Shown: positions 1 through 10,502 of the stretch, one piece after another | Numbering within the stretch: the first letter of the stretch is position 1 | Layout of the letters: the number at the start of each line of letters is the position of its first letter | Assembly (NCBI RefSeq): GCF_016909075.1 | Contig: NZ_JAFBFC010000001.1 | Location: 248,001 to 312,000 of the forward strand | Source: Priestia iocasae | GTDB lineage: Bacteria; Bacillota; Bacilli; Bacillales; Bacillaceae_H | Length of the DNA: 64,000 nt | Direction of reading: 5' to 3' | Notes under the pieces: model-generated | What the model saw: the letters and a program-made list of their open reading frames with translations, nothing else | Told to the model about the DNA's origin: nothing | Databases searched by the model: none | Position numbers and translations under genes: made by a program

Positions 1-2
1 CA

Positions 3-149
3 TATCGACAAGGAAATCAATTATTCGGTGTGAATTTTCACGATTTTGTTGAAAAAGAAACAGAAGCATCATCAGTTGAGTTAGCGTCAGAGTTCGGCCT
101 TACCTTGCGAGATGTACAAAAATTACGAAAGCATTTAAATCGTTCCTAA
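3..149 (+). CDS. C-terminal end of an unrecognised protein (5' end outside the window)
   Basis: An open frame runs in from the left edge and stops at 147-149, giving 48 residues. The last part (SVELASEFGLTLRDVQKLRKHL) reads like a helix-turn-helix: a short helix, a turn at FGLT, then a recognition-type helix. In B. subtilis the gene yrzK sits at this position before hisS, so a YrzK-like protein is possible, but only context supports that. The hisS promoter begins 14 bases after the stop, so this gene is not in the hisS unit. The function is unknown. Confidence 0.55.
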   Translation, partial: YRQGNQLFGVNFHDFVEKETEASSVELASEFGLTLRDVQKLRKHLNRS

Positions 150-162
150 TAATGAAAGGTGC

Positions 163-191
163 TTGACAACGACGCTTTTCATTCGTAATAT
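163..191 (+). promoter_or_regulatory. SigA promoter of the hisS-aspS T-box leader
   Basis: TTGACA at 163-168 and TAATAT at 186-191 are separated by 17 bases, close to the vegetative consensus. Transcription would start near 198, at the beginning of the T-box leader. Confidence 0.75.
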
Positions 192-197
192 AGTAGA

Positions 198-528
198 CAA
201 TTGATTGCTACAATTTTGTTTATAAAGACCTGTTAAACGGTCAAACTAATAGATACATATTTATATCAAGAGAGCCTTTGAAGGAGAAAAGTAGGTAAGA
301 ATACACATGCAAAGAGAAGAAGTGCCCTAGGCTGAAAGCATTTCTACATGATGACTTAGCGAAAGAACACTCTGGAGGTTTCACTCTGAAACGATTTTTC
401 TTAGTAGGAGATGAACGTTTTCGTACGTTAACGAATTGAGTGGAAGCACGTGTTTTTGTGCTTCAATTAGGGTGGTACCACGAGAAAACTCTCGTCCCTA
501 CGTTTTGTAGGGGTGGGAGTTTTTTTGT
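198..528 (+). promoter_or_regulatory. T-box riboswitch controlling hisS-aspS
   Basis: The leader has the T-box sequence AGGGTGGTACCACG at 469-483. A terminator follows at about 487-526 (stem around CTCGTCCCTAC and GTAGGGGTGGGAG, then a T run). The Stem I apical loop is recognisable at 311-345. After Stem I, GAA at 365-367 is followed by CAC at 368-370, a plausible specifier for histidine, which fits hisS as first gene. Family knowledge: uncharged tRNA binding here favours the antiterminator and turns the operon on. The specifier assignment is by eye and less certain than the T-box call. Confidence 0.93.
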
Positions 529-601
529 TTGCTCAAAAACGTTTGTCTAATCTGCTCATTGATAAAATATAAACTCGTTACATTGGAGGAAGAGAAGGAT
601 T

Positions 602-1873
602 ATGTCAGTTCAAATACCAAGAGGAACACAAGATATCTTACCGGGAACGGTAGAATATTGGCAGTTTGTTGAACAAAAAGCACGTGAAATTTGCCGTGCG
701 TTTAATTATCAAGAAATTCGTACACCTATTTTTGAACATACAGAGTTATTTCAACGAGGTGTAGGTGAGACAACCGATGTGGTTCAAAAAGAAATGTATA
801 CATTTGAAGATCGTGGTGGCCGTAGCCTAACACTTCGACCAGAAGGAACAGCAGCCGTTACACGTTCATATGTGACTCATAAAATGCACGGAGAAGCGAA
901 TCAACCAACGAAGCTATTTTACATTGGACCTATGTTTCGTTATGAGCGCCCACAGGCTGGTCGCTTTCGCCAGTTTGTACAATTTGGTGTAGAAGCATTG
1001 GGAAGTAACGACCCAGCAATTGACGCAGAGGTTCTTGCTTTATTAATGCAGTACTATCAATCACTTGGATTGAAAAAGTTAAAGCTGGTTATTAACAGTT
1101 TAGGCGATACGGAAAGTCGTCAAGCTCATCGTCAAGCTTTAATCGATCACTTTTCTCCACGTATAAATGAATTTTGTTCAGATTGTCAAAGTCGCCTTGA
1201 AAAAAATCCACTTCGCATTTTAGATTGTAAAAAAGATCGTGACCATGAACTAATGGCGACAGCACCATCTATTCTTGAGTATTTAAATGATTATTCAAAA
1301 GAGTACTTTGAAAAAGTTCAACAATACTTAAAGGATTTAGACATTGAATTTGTAGTCGACCCTAACTTGGTACGTGGTCTTGATTATTATAATCACACAG
1401 CTTTTGAATTAATGAGTGAAGCAGAAGGATTTGGTGCGATTACAACACTTTGTGGTGGAGGTCGTTATAACGGACTTGTGCAAAGCATCGGCGGACCAGA
1501 AACACCTGGAATTGGATTTGCTCTAAGTATTGAACGTTTATTATCTGCATTAGCAGCAGAAGGAATTGAGCTTCCTGTTTCAAAAGGTGTGGATTGCTAT
1601 GTTGTGACACTTGGAGATGCAGCAAAAGATAAATCAGTCTCAATTGTAAATACATTACGTGCAGCTGGATTCGTAGCTGAAAAAGACTATCAAGATAAAA
1701 AGGTAAAAGCTCAATTTAAAGCAGCGGACCGTCATGAAGCAAAATATGTCATTGTACTAGGTGATGACGAACTTCAAAAGAATATTGTAAACGTAAAAGA
1801 TATGCAATCTGGTGAACAAGTAGAAGTATCCATTGATTCATTAGTGCAACATTTAAAAGAATTACAAGCTTAA
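602..1873 (+). CDS. hisS: Histidine--tRNA ligase
   Basis: Class II aminoacyl-tRNA synthetase of 423 residues that charges tRNA(His) in the cytoplasm. It starts [14 protein letters not shown], the usual HisRS N-terminus. Class II motif 2 lies around [14 protein letters not shown], and the histidine-specific motif [12 protein letters not shown] is near residues 259-270. The C-terminal anticodon-binding domain follows (about 330-420). The ATG at 602 sits behind GGAGGAAGAG. It is first in an operon with aspS, 12 bases downstream, and is controlled by the T-box leader. Length and motifs are normal. Confidence 0.98.
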   Translation: MSVQIPRGTQDILPGTVEYWQFVEQKAREICRAFNYQEIRTPIFEHTELFQRGVGETTDVVQKEMYTFEDRGGRSLTLRPEGTAAVTRSYVTHKMHGEANQPTKLFYIGPMFRYERPQAGRFRQFVQFGVEALGSNDPAIDAEVLALLMQYYQSLGLKKLKLVINSLGDTESRQAHRQALIDHFSPRINEFCSDCQSRLEKNPLRILDCKKDRDHELMATAPSILEYLNDYSKEYFEKVQQYLKDLDIEFVVDPNLVRGLDYYNHTAFELMSEAEGFGAITTLCGGGRYNGLVQSIGGPETPGIGFALSIERLLSALAAEGIELPVSKGVDCYVVTLGDAAKDKSVSIVNTLRAAGFVAEKDYQDKKVKAQFKAADRHEAKYVIVLGDDELQKNIVNVKDMQSGEQVEVSIDSLVQHLKELQA

Positions 1874-1885
1874 GGGGGAGCAAAC

Positions 1886-3661
1886 ATGTTAGAAAGATCC
1901 TATTTTTGTGGTGAAGTAACAGAGAAGGCAATTGGTGAAACAGTTAACTTGAAAGGCTGGGTTCAAAAGCGTCGTGATTTAGGTGGACTTATTTTCATTG
2001 ATTTACGTGACCGTAGTGGGCTTGTGCAAGTTGTTTTTAACCCTGAAACATCAGGAGATGCACTAAAAATTGCGGAAGATGTTCGAAACGAATATGTTCT
2101 TCATATTGCGGGAACGGTTGTAGCTCGTGAAGGCAGCACAGTAAACGAAAATTTAAAAACAGGTAAAATTGAAGTGCAAGCAGAAAGCATTACCGTTTTA
2201 AATAAAGCGAAAACACCTCCTTTTACGATTGCTGACAACACAGATGTATCAGAAGATGTTCGCTTAAAATACCGTTATTTAGACCTTCGTCGTCCAGAAA
2301 TGTTTAATGCGTTTAAGATGCGCCATAACATTACAAAAACAATTCGTACTTTTTTAGATGATAATGGTTTCTTAGATGTAGAGACACCTATTTTAACCAA
2401 AAGTACACCAGAGGGAGCACGTGACTATTTAGTGCCGAGTCGTGTACACGAAGGTGAGTTTTATGCACTGCCACAATCACCGCAAATTTTTAAACAACTT
2501 TTAATGGTAAGTGGATTTGAGCGCTATTATCAAGTAGCACGTTGTTTCCGTGATGAAGATTTACGTGCAGATCGTCAGCCAGAATTTACACAAATTGATA
2601 TTGAAACATCTTTCTTAACACAAGAAGAAATCATGGAATTAACAGAGCAAATGATGGCGAAAGTAATGAGAGACGTAAAAGGAGTCGAAGTCACACTTCC
2701 ATTTCCACGCATGTCTTATGATGAAGCGATGGGCCGTTATGGATCAGACAAACCTGATACACGCTTTGACATGGAATTAGTTGATTTATCTGAACTTGTT
2801 CAAGAGTGTGGATTTAAAGTGTTTAGCGGTGCAGTACAAAGTGGTGGACAAGTAAAAGCCATTAATGTAAAAGGTTCAGCTGCGAACTATTCACGTAAAG
2901 ATATTGATGCATTAACGGAATTTGTATCTGTGTACGGAGCAAAAGGATTGGCATGGTTAAAAGTAGAGGAAGACGGCTTAAAAGGTCCAATTGCGAAGTT
3001 CTTTAACGAAGAAGAGCAAAAACAGTTTGCGGACACGCTACAAGCAGAAGCTGGTGACCTTTTATTATTTGTTGCAGACAAAACGTCTGTTGTAGCAGAT
3101 GCATTAGGAGCACTTCGCTTAAAGCTAGGAAAAGAACTAGGCCTGATTGATGAGTCAAAATTCAACTTCCTATGGGTAACAGACTGGCCATTGCTTGAGC
3201 ATGATGAAGAAGAGGGTCGTTACTATGCAGCTCATCACCCGTTTACAATGCCAGTTCGCGAAGATCTACCATATTTAGATAGTGAGCCTAGCAAAGTACG
3301 CGCACAAGCATATGATTTAGTGTTAAACGGATATGAGCTTGGTGGGGGATCATTGCGTATTTATGAGCGCGACATTCAAGAAAAAATGTTCGAAACGTTA
3401 GGATTCTCAACAGAAGAAGCTTATGAGCAATTTGGATTCTTACTTGAAGCGTTTGAATATGGTACACCTCCACACGGTGGAATTGCATTAGGTCTTGACC
3501 GCCTTGTGATGTTATTAGCAGGTCGCACAAACTTACGTGATACAATTGCATTCCCTAAAACAGCAAGCGCAAGCTGCTTATTAACAGAAGCGCCAGGACA
3601 GGTAAGTGAAGCTCAATTACAAGAATTAAACCTTGCAATCACGAAGAAAAAAAGGGAATAA
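1886..3661 (+). CDS. aspS: Aspartate--tRNA ligase
   Basis: Class II synthetase of bacterial type, 591 residues. Domains in order are an N-terminal OB-fold anticodon-binding domain (about 1-105), the catalytic core with motif 2 ([18 protein letters not shown] near 222-239), the bacteria-specific GAD insertion (about 290-420), and motif 3 with [17 protein letters not shown] near 540-556. It charges tRNA(Asp). The SD AAGGGGGAG precedes the ATG. It follows hisS closely and has no terminator between, so it shares the T-box leader. No terminator is obvious right after the gene; the 6S RNA gene follows. Confidence 0.98.
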   Translation: MLERSYFCGEVTEKAIGETVNLKGWVQKRRDLGGLIFIDLRDRSGLVQVVFNPETSGDALKIAEDVRNEYVLHIAGTVVAREGSTVNENLKTGKIEVQAESITVLNKAKTPPFTIADNTDVSEDVRLKYRYLDLRRPEMFNAFKMRHNITKTIRTFLDDNGFLDVETPILTKSTPEGARDYLVPSRVHEGEFYALPQSPQIFKQLLMVSGFERYYQVARCFRDEDLRADRQPEFTQIDIETSFLTQEEIMELTEQMMAKVMRDVKGVEVTLPFPRMSYDEAMGRYGSDKPDTRFDMELVDLSELVQECGFKVFSGAVQSGGQVKAINVKGSAANYSRKDIDALTEFVSVYGAKGLAWLKVEEDGLKGPIAKFFNEEEQKQFADTLQAEAGDLLLFVADKTSVVADALGALRLKLGKELGLIDESKFNFLWVTDWPLLEHDEEEGRYYAAHHPFTMPVREDLPYLDSEPSKVRAQAYDLVLNGYELGGGSLRIYERDIQEKMFETLGFSTEEAYEQFGFLLEAFEYGTPPHGGIALGLDRLVMLLAGRTNLRDTIAFPKTASASCLLTEAPGQVSEAQLQELNLAITKKKRE

Positions 3662-3714
3662 AGATAGGTATTTATATACAAAAATTTCCTTTTAAATTGT
3701 GACAATCGATCTGA

Positions 3715-3743
3715 TTGCAAAGTGCAATTTTCTATGGTAAGAT
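3715..3743 (+). promoter_or_regulatory. Promoter of 6S RNA
   Basis: TTGCAA (3715-3720) and TAAGAT (3738-3743) are separated by 17 bases and lie just before the 6S RNA sequence. Start of transcription is expected around 3750. Confidence 0.55.
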
Positions 3744-3749
3744 ACATTC

Positions 3750-3950
3750 AAGAATTAAATAGTCCTGATGTGTTCGTCTTCATTCCTTTTATTTTGACCT
3801 AACATTTTTTGATTGGGAGCTTGGAGTTTTCGATCAGCGTACATGCCTTTATTTAAAGGACTTACAATGATTGAAGCAGAGCACCCACCTGCCGAGAGCG
3901 GGTTCAAAACATTGGTATGTAGGACGGCACGATTGGGACTATACATACCT
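3750..3950 (+). ncRNA. bsrA: 6S RNA (6S-1/BsrA type)
   Basis: No coding signal, but the sequence has 6S RNA hallmarks. Near the 5' end is AGTCCTGATGTGTTCG (3761-3776). The centre has GCAGAGCACCCACC (about 3877-3890) and GAGCGGGTTCAA. The 3' end reads TTGGGACTATACATACC. The ends pair (AGTCCT with GGGACT) to close a long, mostly double-stranded RNA with a central bubble, the open-promoter mimic that binds SigA RNA polymerase. In B. subtilis the bsrA gene lies at this place, between aspS and yrvM (tcdA). A terminator follows. Exact ends are approximate. A minus-strand open frame across it is spurious. Confidence 0.9.
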
Positions 3951-3961
3951 TACAAACGATT

Positions 3962-3997
3962 ACCCCTATGCAGCTAACATGCATAGGGGTTTATTTT
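3962..3997 (+). terminator. Terminator of 6S RNA
   Basis: ACCCCTATGC at 3962-3971 pairs perfectly with GCATAGGGGT at 3981-3990, followed by TTATTTT. It ends the 6S RNA unit. Confidence 0.8.
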
Positions 3998-4095
3998 GTA
4001 GTGTGAAGAGTAGTTAAGGATATTAAGTATTTTAAGTATTATTACGTAGCAGCCATGTTTGTGAAACGAGAACATAAGAAAACCTACAGATTTAC

Positions 4096-4123
4096 TTGCT
4101 TTTCATCGGAAATGTGATATATT
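4096..4123 (+). promoter_or_regulatory. Candidate promoter of tcdA
   Basis: TTGCTT (4096-4101) and TATATT (4118-4123) are spaced by 16 bases with a TG just upstream of the -10. It lies about 110 bases before the tcdA start and gives tcdA its own unit. Confidence 0.5.
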
Positions 4124-4235
4124 CTAAATCGTGTGCAATTGACAAAGGTTTCGTTGTTTGCTGTTTGTAGAAAAGGGAAAGCTATCACTATACAACAGTG
4201 AATGAATATAGATGAAAGGCGGAGTGTTACACAGC

Positions 4236-5000
4236 ATGTTACATCAATTTTCGCGTAACGAATTAGCTATCGGTAAAGAGGGCTTAGATACATTAAAAGG
4301 AAGTACAGTTGCGATCTTAGGGATTGGCGGTGTTGGGTCTTTTTCAGCAGAAGCACTTGCACGTTCTGGTGTAGGTCGTCTTATTTTAGTGGATAAAGAT
4401 GACGTGGATATTACGAACGTCAATCGTCAGATTCATGCATTATTATCGACGGTTGGACAACCTAAAGCAGACTTAATGAAAGCGCGTATTGCGGATATTA
4501 ATCCAGATTGTGAAGTTATTTCATTGAAGATGTTTTACACAGAAGAAACGTATGAAGATTTCTTCAGCTATCAACCTGATTTTGTAGTAGATGCATCGGA
4601 CACGATCTCATATAAGATTCACTTAATGAAAGAATGTTTAAAACGCAATATTCCCATCATCTCAAGTATGGGTGCTGCTAACAAAATGGACCCAACTCGT
4701 TTCCGTATTGCAGATATCTCAAAGACCCATACAGATCCAATTGCAAAGGTTGTTCGCACACGCTTGCGTAAAGAAGGTATTCGTAAAGGGATTAATGTAG
4801 TCTTTTCTGATGAGCGTCCAATCGTCATCCGTGAAGATATTCGCAAAGAAGTTGGAAACGATCAAGCGCAAATTCGTAAAGCGAAAATGCCACCTTCTTC
4901 AAATGCATTTGTTCCTTCAGTTGCAGGTTTGATTATGGCTGGGCACGTAATGAATGAATTATTATCAAACATTCAAATTCGTCGTGTTGGTGACGAATAA
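4236..5000 (+). CDS. tcdA: tRNA threonylcarbamoyladenosine dehydratase (TcdA/YrvM)
   Basis: E1-like/ThiF-fold enzyme that cyclises t6A at position 37 of ANN-decoding tRNAs to ct6A using ATP. The nucleotide-binding loop GIGGVGSFSAEALARSG is near residues 28-44, followed by DVDITNVNRQ, typical of the E1 superfamily. The start at 4236 (MLHQFSRNELAIG) matches the family N-terminus. An in-frame ATG at 4212 would add eight residues but lacks a ribosome site, while GGCGGAG lies upstream of 4236 with somewhat long spacing. It acts in the same anticodon-loop position family as MtaB at the far end of the window. A bidirectional terminator follows. Confidence 0.92.
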   Translation: MLHQFSRNELAIGKEGLDTLKGSTVAILGIGGVGSFSAEALARSGVGRLILVDKDDVDITNVNRQIHALLSTVGQPKADLMKARIADINPDCEVISLKMFYTEETYEDFFSYQPDFVVDASDTISYKIHLMKECLKRNIPIISSMGAANKMDPTRFRIADISKTHTDPIAKVVRTRLRKEGIRKGINVVFSDERPIVIREDIRKEVGNDQAQIRKAKMPPSSNAFVPSVAGLIMAGHVMNELLSNIQIRRVGDE

Positions 5001-5010
5001 ACCATAACAA

Positions 5011-5066
5011 AAAGAGTCTATGTTAAAGGGAAGAGCGTGTCCCGCTTCACATAGACTCTTTTTTAT
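5011..5066. terminator. Bidirectional terminator between tcdA and the rsfA-like gene
   Basis: AAAAAGAGTCTATGT pairs with ACATAGACTCTTTTT across a loop of about 25 bases. A run on the left and T run on the right suit both converging genes. Confidence 0.8.
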
Positions 5067-5617
5067 TAATTGGATTGTTCATTAAATAATACTTCTTTTC
5101 GAGCGTGCTCCATGATTTTAAGTAATGCTTCATAATCTTCATGGATGGTTGTCTGTTGTTTGGATAAACATGCTATTTTTTCTTTCAATTGTTTATTGGT
5201 TTTTAGTAATGCGTCTTTTTCTTCTTTTAATTCTTTATTTTTAAACTGTAAGTGATGAATTTGTTTGATATCGTCTTTTAGAGTATTTAAATAACCAATG
5301 ACTTCATCAAAAGAAAAGTAACGGTCGTTAGTAGGAGAAGAGGTCGGATTTTTCTCTTTAATTGTCTTAGTGTTAGTGGTCATTGCAGCTCGTTTGCGTT
5401 CTTTACGCTCCTTTTTAGCTAGCGAAATAGCATGATTATAATTTTTTCGTACCTCTGCATTCCATCTAAATCCACAAGCTGCAGATGTTCGATTAAGTTT
5501 ATCTCCAACTTCGTCGAAGGCTGCTAACTGTGTAAAACCATCCCTTATATAGCTCAATACAGTTTCGGCTAGGAGCACATCATCTTCGTGAGTCCAAGCA
5601 TCTTGCCTCACTTTCAT
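5066..5617 (-). CDS. RsfA-family transcription factor, prespore-type (Myb/SANT-like)
   Basis: 183 residues. The N-terminus ([20 protein letters not shown]) is a SANT/Myb-like helix set with the spaced tryptophans (W9, then W53 in [12 protein letters not shown]) of the RsfA/YlbO family. A basic stretch follows, then a Glu/Lys-rich coiled coil (about 110-175). RsfA in B. subtilis modulates SigF-dependent genes in the forespore; whether this paralogue does so is inference. The SD AGGAG precedes the ATG. It stands alone between tcdA and rarA, where B. subtilis has nothing comparable as I recall; the B. cereus group does have such a gene here. Confidence 0.8.
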   Translation of the reverse strand: MKVRQDAWTHEDDVLLAETVLSYIRDGFTQLAAFDEVGDKLNRTSAACGFRWNAEVRKNYNHAISLAKKERKERKRAAMTTNTKTIKEKNPTSSPTNDRYFSFDEVIGYLNTLKDDIKQIHHLQFKNKELKEEKDALLKTNKQLKEKIACLSKQQTTIHEDYEALLKIMEHARKEVLFNEQSN

Positions 5618-5805
5618 TCTCTCAACTCCTATTGTTTGAAGATTTGGCTTTGTACATATTCCTTTATATGCTTACCAACCAAATAGCTGTCTATACATCT
5701 AGTAAAATGAAAGATGATTCCATCAGAAGAGCGATATAAAAAGTGTTCAAATAAACTCCCCTTGCCTATCATTAAAATAAATAGACAAGAGGAGAGGGTT
5801 GCTGA
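5618..5805. other. Gap between rsfA-like and rarA genes
   Basis: About 190 bases. I see no coding frame with a ribosome site, no convincing terminator for rarA and no repeat. It presumably holds the rsfA-like promoter on the minus strand. Confidence 0.4.
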
Positions 5806-7074
5806 TTATCTAGTTAGATTATGATAAATGTGGGAAAGTGCTTGTTCAAATTTACCTGTTTGTTTCGGTGTGTAGTATTTTTTATTTTTGATGGAATTAG
5901 GCAAATATTGTTGCTTTACCCATCCAGATTCATAGTCATGAGGATATAAATAAGCTAGTCCTCGTCCTAACTGATTGGCCCCTTTATAATGAGCATCCTT
6001 GAGGTGAGGAGGGACCTCACCTGCTAGTCCTTTTTTTATGTCTGCAATAGCCTCGTCTAGGGCTTTGTATGCTGAATTTGACTTTGGTGACAAGCATAGT
6101 TCAATCACTGCATTAGCTAACGGAATTCTTGCTTCTGGGAAGCCTAGTCGCTCTGAAGCTTCAATAGCTGATAGGGTGCGAGCTCCTGCTTGAGGGTTTG
6201 CTAATCCGATATCTTCATATGCAATGACTAATAGTCGACGATTAATGCTAATTAAATCCCCAGCCTCAATCAATCGTCCTAAGTAGTGGAGGGCGGCATT
6301 TACATCGCTCCCTCGTATCGATTTTTGAAAAGCCGATAACACGTCGTAGTGCGCATCTCCGCCTTTATCGTGATCAAAATACTTTTTTTGTAAGCATTCT
6401 TCAGCTGTAGAGAGGGAGATAATTGTTTCATTTTCTTTGTTGGGTTCGGTTGATAATATGGCTAATTCTAATGCACCTAATGCAGCTCGGACATCTCCGT
6501 TGCATCCTGTTGCAAAATGGTTCATTGCTTCGTCCTCGATATGGATAGTTTGGTTTCCATATCCATGTGTTGTATCCTTAATCGCTCTTGTTAAAGCTGT
6601 TTTAATATCGCCTGGTTGCAGCGGCTTTAATTCAAAGATTTGACATCGACTTCGAATAGCTGGATTAATTGCATGATAAGGGTTGCTCGTGGTAGCTCCA
6701 ATTAAAATAATCATTCCGTTTTCAAGGTACGGTAATAAAAAGTCTTGTTTTGCTTTATCAAGGCGGTGTACTTCATCAAGAAGTAAAATGACTTTTCCTG
6801 ACATTTTTGCTTCTTCTGCTACAATTTCCATATCTTTTTTATTATTAACAACAGCATTTAATTGTCGAAACGCAGTTTTGGTGCTTTTAGCGATTGCGGT
6901 AGCGATTGTTGTTTTTCCTGTTCCCGGTGGTCCATATAAAATCATCGAGGTTAAGTGATTTGCCTTTACCATGCGATGAATAATTTTGCCTTCACTTACT
7001 AAATGTTGTTGACCAATTACGTCCTCTAAATGTGTGGGACGCATTCGAAATGCAAGTGGTTTTTTTGTCATCAT
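5806..7074 (-). CDS. rarA: Replication-associated recombination protein A (AAA+ ATPase RarA/MgsA)
   Basis: 422 residues, homologous to E. coli RarA and eukaryotic WRNIP1, acting at stalled replication forks. Walker A GPPGTGKTT is near residues 49-57 and Walker B LLLDEVHR near 97-104. A sensor motif GATTSNPYHAINPAIRSRC follows. The C-terminal MgsA tetramerisation domain spans about 250-420 (DVNAALHYLGRLIEAGDL). Start ATG has GAGAGG upstream on the minus strand. It diverges from cymR with about 200 bases between, as in B. subtilis (yrvN/yrzC). Confidence 0.96.
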   Translation of the reverse strand: MMTKKPLAFRMRPTHLEDVIGQQHLVSEGKIIHRMVKANHLTSMILYGPPGTGKTTIATAIAKSTKTAFRQLNAVVNNKKDMEIVAEEAKMSGKVILLLDEVHRLDKAKQDFLLPYLENGMIILIGATTSNPYHAINPAIRSRCQIFELKPLQPGDIKTALTRAIKDTTHGYGNQTIHIEDEAMNHFATGCNGDVRAALGALELAILSTEPNKENETIISLSTAEECLQKKYFDHDKGGDAHYDVLSAFQKSIRGSDVNAALHYLGRLIEAGDLISINRRLLVIAYEDIGLANPQAGARTLSAIEASERLGFPEARIPLANAVIELCLSPKSNSAYKALDEAIADIKKGLAGEVPPHLKDAHYKGANQLGRGLAYLYPHDYESGWVKQQYLPNSIKNKKYYTPKQTGKFEQALSHIYHNLTR

Positions 7075-7151
7075 TAACCTCTCCTACTGTTTTGTCCATA
7101 AATTCTATTATAGTGGAAGTAGAACCTAAAATGCATCCGATAGGAATAGTA

Positions 7152-7160
7152 TGTTATAAT
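7152..7160 (+). promoter_or_regulatory. Extended -10 promoter of cymR
   Basis: TGTTATAAT (7152-7160) is an extended -10 element with no good -35. Just upstream, GATAGGAATAGTAT (about 7139-7152) contains the TAGGAAT core also found before yrrT. That could be a CymR site for autoregulation, but this is inference. Confidence 0.45.
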
Positions 7161-7273
7161 GTCAACATCCTTATTTTTATTAAACGTAATAATGAGTAGA
7201 CAAATGAAGCTTGTTGTTATAAATATGAATGAACAAAATAGATTTTTTTGAGATATAGAAGGGGTGCACAAGT

Positions 7274-7690
7274 ATGAAAATATCGACAAAAGGTCGTTAC
7301 GGTTTAACCATTATGATTGAATTGGCAAAGCGTTTTGGAGAAGGGCCAATATCACTAAAAACCATTGCACAAACACATGATTTATCAGAGCATTACCTAG
7401 AGCAACTGATTTCACCATTACGTAATGCAGGTTTGGTAAAAAGTGTACGAGGTGCTTATGGAGGATATATTTTAGCGAATGAACCCGCTACAATTACAGC
7501 AGGGGACATTATTTCCGTGTTAGAAGGACCAATCAGTCCTGTAGAAGGCTTAGAAGATGAAGAGCCAGCTAAAAGAGAGCTTTGGATTCGCATTCGTGAT
7601 GCAGTAAAAGAAGTATTAAATAGCACTACATTAGAAGACTTAGCAAATTATTCAGATGGAGAACAAGAATCTTACATGTTTTATATTTAA
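7274..7690 (+). CDS. cymR: Cysteine metabolism repressor CymR (Rrf2 family)
   Basis: 138-residue Rrf2-family regulator starting MKISTKGRYGLTIMIELA. The winged helix-turn-helix is at about 20-60 (ISLKTIAQTHDLSEHYLEQLISPLRNAGLV), then the wing SVRGAYGGYIL. It lacks the three cysteines that bind a cluster in IscR/NsrR, as known for CymR. In B. subtilis CymR works with CysK to repress sulfur uptake and cysteine synthesis genes, including the yrrT-mccB operon found at 28823-32328 here. It precedes the cysteine desulfurase gene, a sensible sulfur-themed pairing. SD AAGGGG precedes the ATG. Confidence 0.95.
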   Translation: MKISTKGRYGLTIMIELAKRFGEGPISLKTIAQTHDLSEHYLEQLISPLRNAGLVKSVRGAYGGYILANEPATITAGDIISVLEGPISPVEGLEDEEPAKRELWIRIRDAVKEVLNSTTLEDLANYSDGEQESYMFYI

Positions 7691-7718
7691 GGTGTTCTCT
7701 ATATATAGGGGCTGTGTC

Positions 7719-7818
7719 AAGAGGAGTGAAAAGCACCTCTTTCATCCAGCTCGCGACATCCCTTGCTACCTGAATCCAATCATCTCATTGGATAGGTGGG
7801 CAAGGGATGTTGCATGAA
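7719..7818 (+). repeat. Two strong hairpins between cymR and yrvO
   Basis: The 250-base gap has a small hairpin (AAGAGG at 7719 with CCTCTT ending 7741). After it comes a long one: GCGACATCCCTTGC at 7753-7766 pairs with GCAAGGGATGTTGC at 7800-7813, with inner pairing ATCCAAT (7774-7780) to ATTGGAT (7787-7793). TTCAT (7741-7745) and ATGAA (7814-7818) extend the outside. There is no T run, so it is not an ordinary terminator. It may be an RNA element or a mobile palindrome remnant. Confidence 0.65.
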
Positions 7819-7939
7819 GTTATTCTTTTTCTCAATTTACTATCTATTGAACAGGTTTTAGTGCAGGTTTAACATATAAAAAAATAGAGTGATTATGAAA
7901 GAATCGGTGAGGATAAAAGTAGGAAAAGGAGTGATCGTA

Positions 7940-9082
7940 ATGGATCGAATTTATGTAGATCATGCAGCAACGTCTCCTATGCATCCAGCAGTTATAGATA
8001 AGATGACAACGTTCATGCATGAATATTTTGGAAACCCATCAAGCATTCATCATTTTGGACGTGAAAGTCGACGTTTCTTAGATGAAGCGCGTCAAACAAT
8101 GGCATCAAGTATTGGAGCTCGTGCAAACGACATTATTTTTACAAGTGGTGGAACAGAAGCTGATAATATGGCATTGATAGGAGTTGCATTAGCGAATCGT
8201 CATAAAGGAAATCATATTATTACAACTCAAGTTGAACACCATGCTATACTACACACATGTCAATATTTAGAGCAACAAGGATTTGACGTTACGTATTTAC
8301 CTGTGAACGATAAAGGTGAAGTAACGGTTAAAGATGTTAAAAACGCTTTAACCGATCAAACGATTATTGTATCTGTTATGTATGGAAACAATGAAGTAGG
8401 AACCATTCAGCCAATTAAGGAAATTGGAGAGCTTTTAAAAGAGCATCAAGCATATTTTCATACTGATGCAGTGCAAGCTTATGGATTAATTCCGTTGAAT
8501 GTGCAAGAATTAGATGTCGATCTTCTATCCGTATCTTCTCATAAGATTAATGGACCGAAGGGGATTGGCTTTTTATATGCATCACCTTCTGTTACGCTGT
8601 CACCGCTCCTTTTTGGTGGAGAACAAGAGCGTAAGCGACGAGCAGGTACAGAAAATGTTACAAACATTGTAGGTTTTGAAGAAGCTGTTAAGATCTCTCA
8701 ACATACTCTGCAAAAGCGAGCAGATGAATATAAAGCATATAAACAAGTAATGGTGAACGTGTTTGAAGAAGAGGGAATTTCATTCTCCATGAATGGATAC
8801 CTTGATCAATCGTTACCACATGTACTAAACGTTTCGTTTCCAGGCACAAATGTGGAATCGATGCTTGTAAACCTAGATTTAGCTGGTATTGCAGCATCAA
8901 GTGGTTCAGCATGCACTGCGGGGTCTATTGATCCTTCTCACGTCTTGGTTGCTATGTTTGGAAAAGGATCTGATCGTCTCGCATCCTCTATCCGATTCAG
9001 CTTTGGATTAGGCAATACAGCGGAACAAATTGAAAAAGCAGCACGCGAAACAGCTAAAATTGTCAAACGCCTAACGAAGTAA
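7940..9082 (+). CDS. yrvO: Cysteine desulfurase YrvO (NifS/IscS-like), sulfur donor for MnmA
   Basis: 380-residue PLP enzyme. It starts MDRIYVDHAATSPMHP with AAAGGAG ahead of the ATG at 7940; longer in-frame starts lack a ribosome site. The PLP lysine is in SSHKINGPKGIGFLY (near residue 203) and the catalytic cysteine in SSGSACTAGS (near 325). It removes sulfur from cysteine. In B. subtilis YrvO hands it directly to MnmA, encoded next here, without a Tus relay. It lies between cymR and mnmA as in B. subtilis. The repeat element begins in the stop codon. Confidence 0.95.
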   Translation: MDRIYVDHAATSPMHPAVIDKMTTFMHEYFGNPSSIHHFGRESRRFLDEARQTMASSIGARANDIIFTSGGTEADNMALIGVALANRHKGNHIITTQVEHHAILHTCQYLEQQGFDVTYLPVNDKGEVTVKDVKNALTDQTIIVSVMYGNNEVGTIQPIKEIGELLKEHQAYFHTDAVQAYGLIPLNVQELDVDLLSVSSHKINGPKGIGFLYASPSVTLSPLLFGGEQERKRRAGTENVTNIVGFEEAVKISQHTLQKRADEYKAYKQVMVNVFEEEGISFSMNGYLDQSLPHVLNVSFPGTNVESMLVNLDLAGIAASSGSACTAGSIDPSHVLVAMFGKGSDRLASSIRFSFGLGNTAEQIEKAARETAKIVKRLTK

Positions 9083-9245
9083 GAAAAGTGCAGCAAGCGC
9101 GATCAGCCTGATAGGGCATTGGAGTTCCTGAGAAGAAGTTGCTCTTTAACTTCGCAGGAAGGAGCGAACTGACCGTAGAGGCTAGCTTGCGAAACTAGAC
9201 AATAAGAAAAGTGTAGCGAGCTGGGTCATCCTCATAGGAAAGTTC
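9081..9245 (+). repeat. Dispersed intergenic element, full copy A plus truncated second start
   Basis: It begins inside the yrvO stop codon with AAGAAAAGTG. Three stems are visible: GCAAGC (9093-9098) with GCTTGC (9185-9190), AGCCT (9105-9109) with AGGCT (9179-9183), and an inner hairpin with TTCCTG (9125) to CAGGAA (9155) and GAAGTT (9135) to AACTTC (9148). It closes with GAAACTAGACAATAAG, and at 9203 a second unit begins but ends after about 40 bases. Compare copy B at 22684. Confidence 0.8.
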
Positions 9246-9261
9246 ATTTGAAAATAAATAA

Positions 9262-10387
<1,126 letters not shown>

Positions 10388-10389
<2 letters not shown>

Positions 10390-10490
10390 AGAAAAGTGTA
10401 GCTAAACAGTAAGAAAATGGTAGCAAGCTCATTCCGTCTCATAGGACGTTAGAGACACGGGAAAAAGCTGCTCTAAAGCAACGCAAGCAA
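10388..10490 (+). repeat. Dispersed intergenic element, degenerate copy C
   Basis: After the mnmA stop, AAGAAAAGTGTAGC appears, then again TAAGAAAATGGTAGCAAGCT, followed by CATAGGACGTTAGAG as in copy B. The 3' half is eroded or replaced, so the long stems cannot close. Confidence 0.6.
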
Positions 10491-10502
10491 AGAAGTTTTA
10501 TT

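Noticed and set aside
3755-3946. Minus-strand ORF of 63 residues
   Set aside because: It lies wholly across the 6S RNA gene and has no ribosome site.
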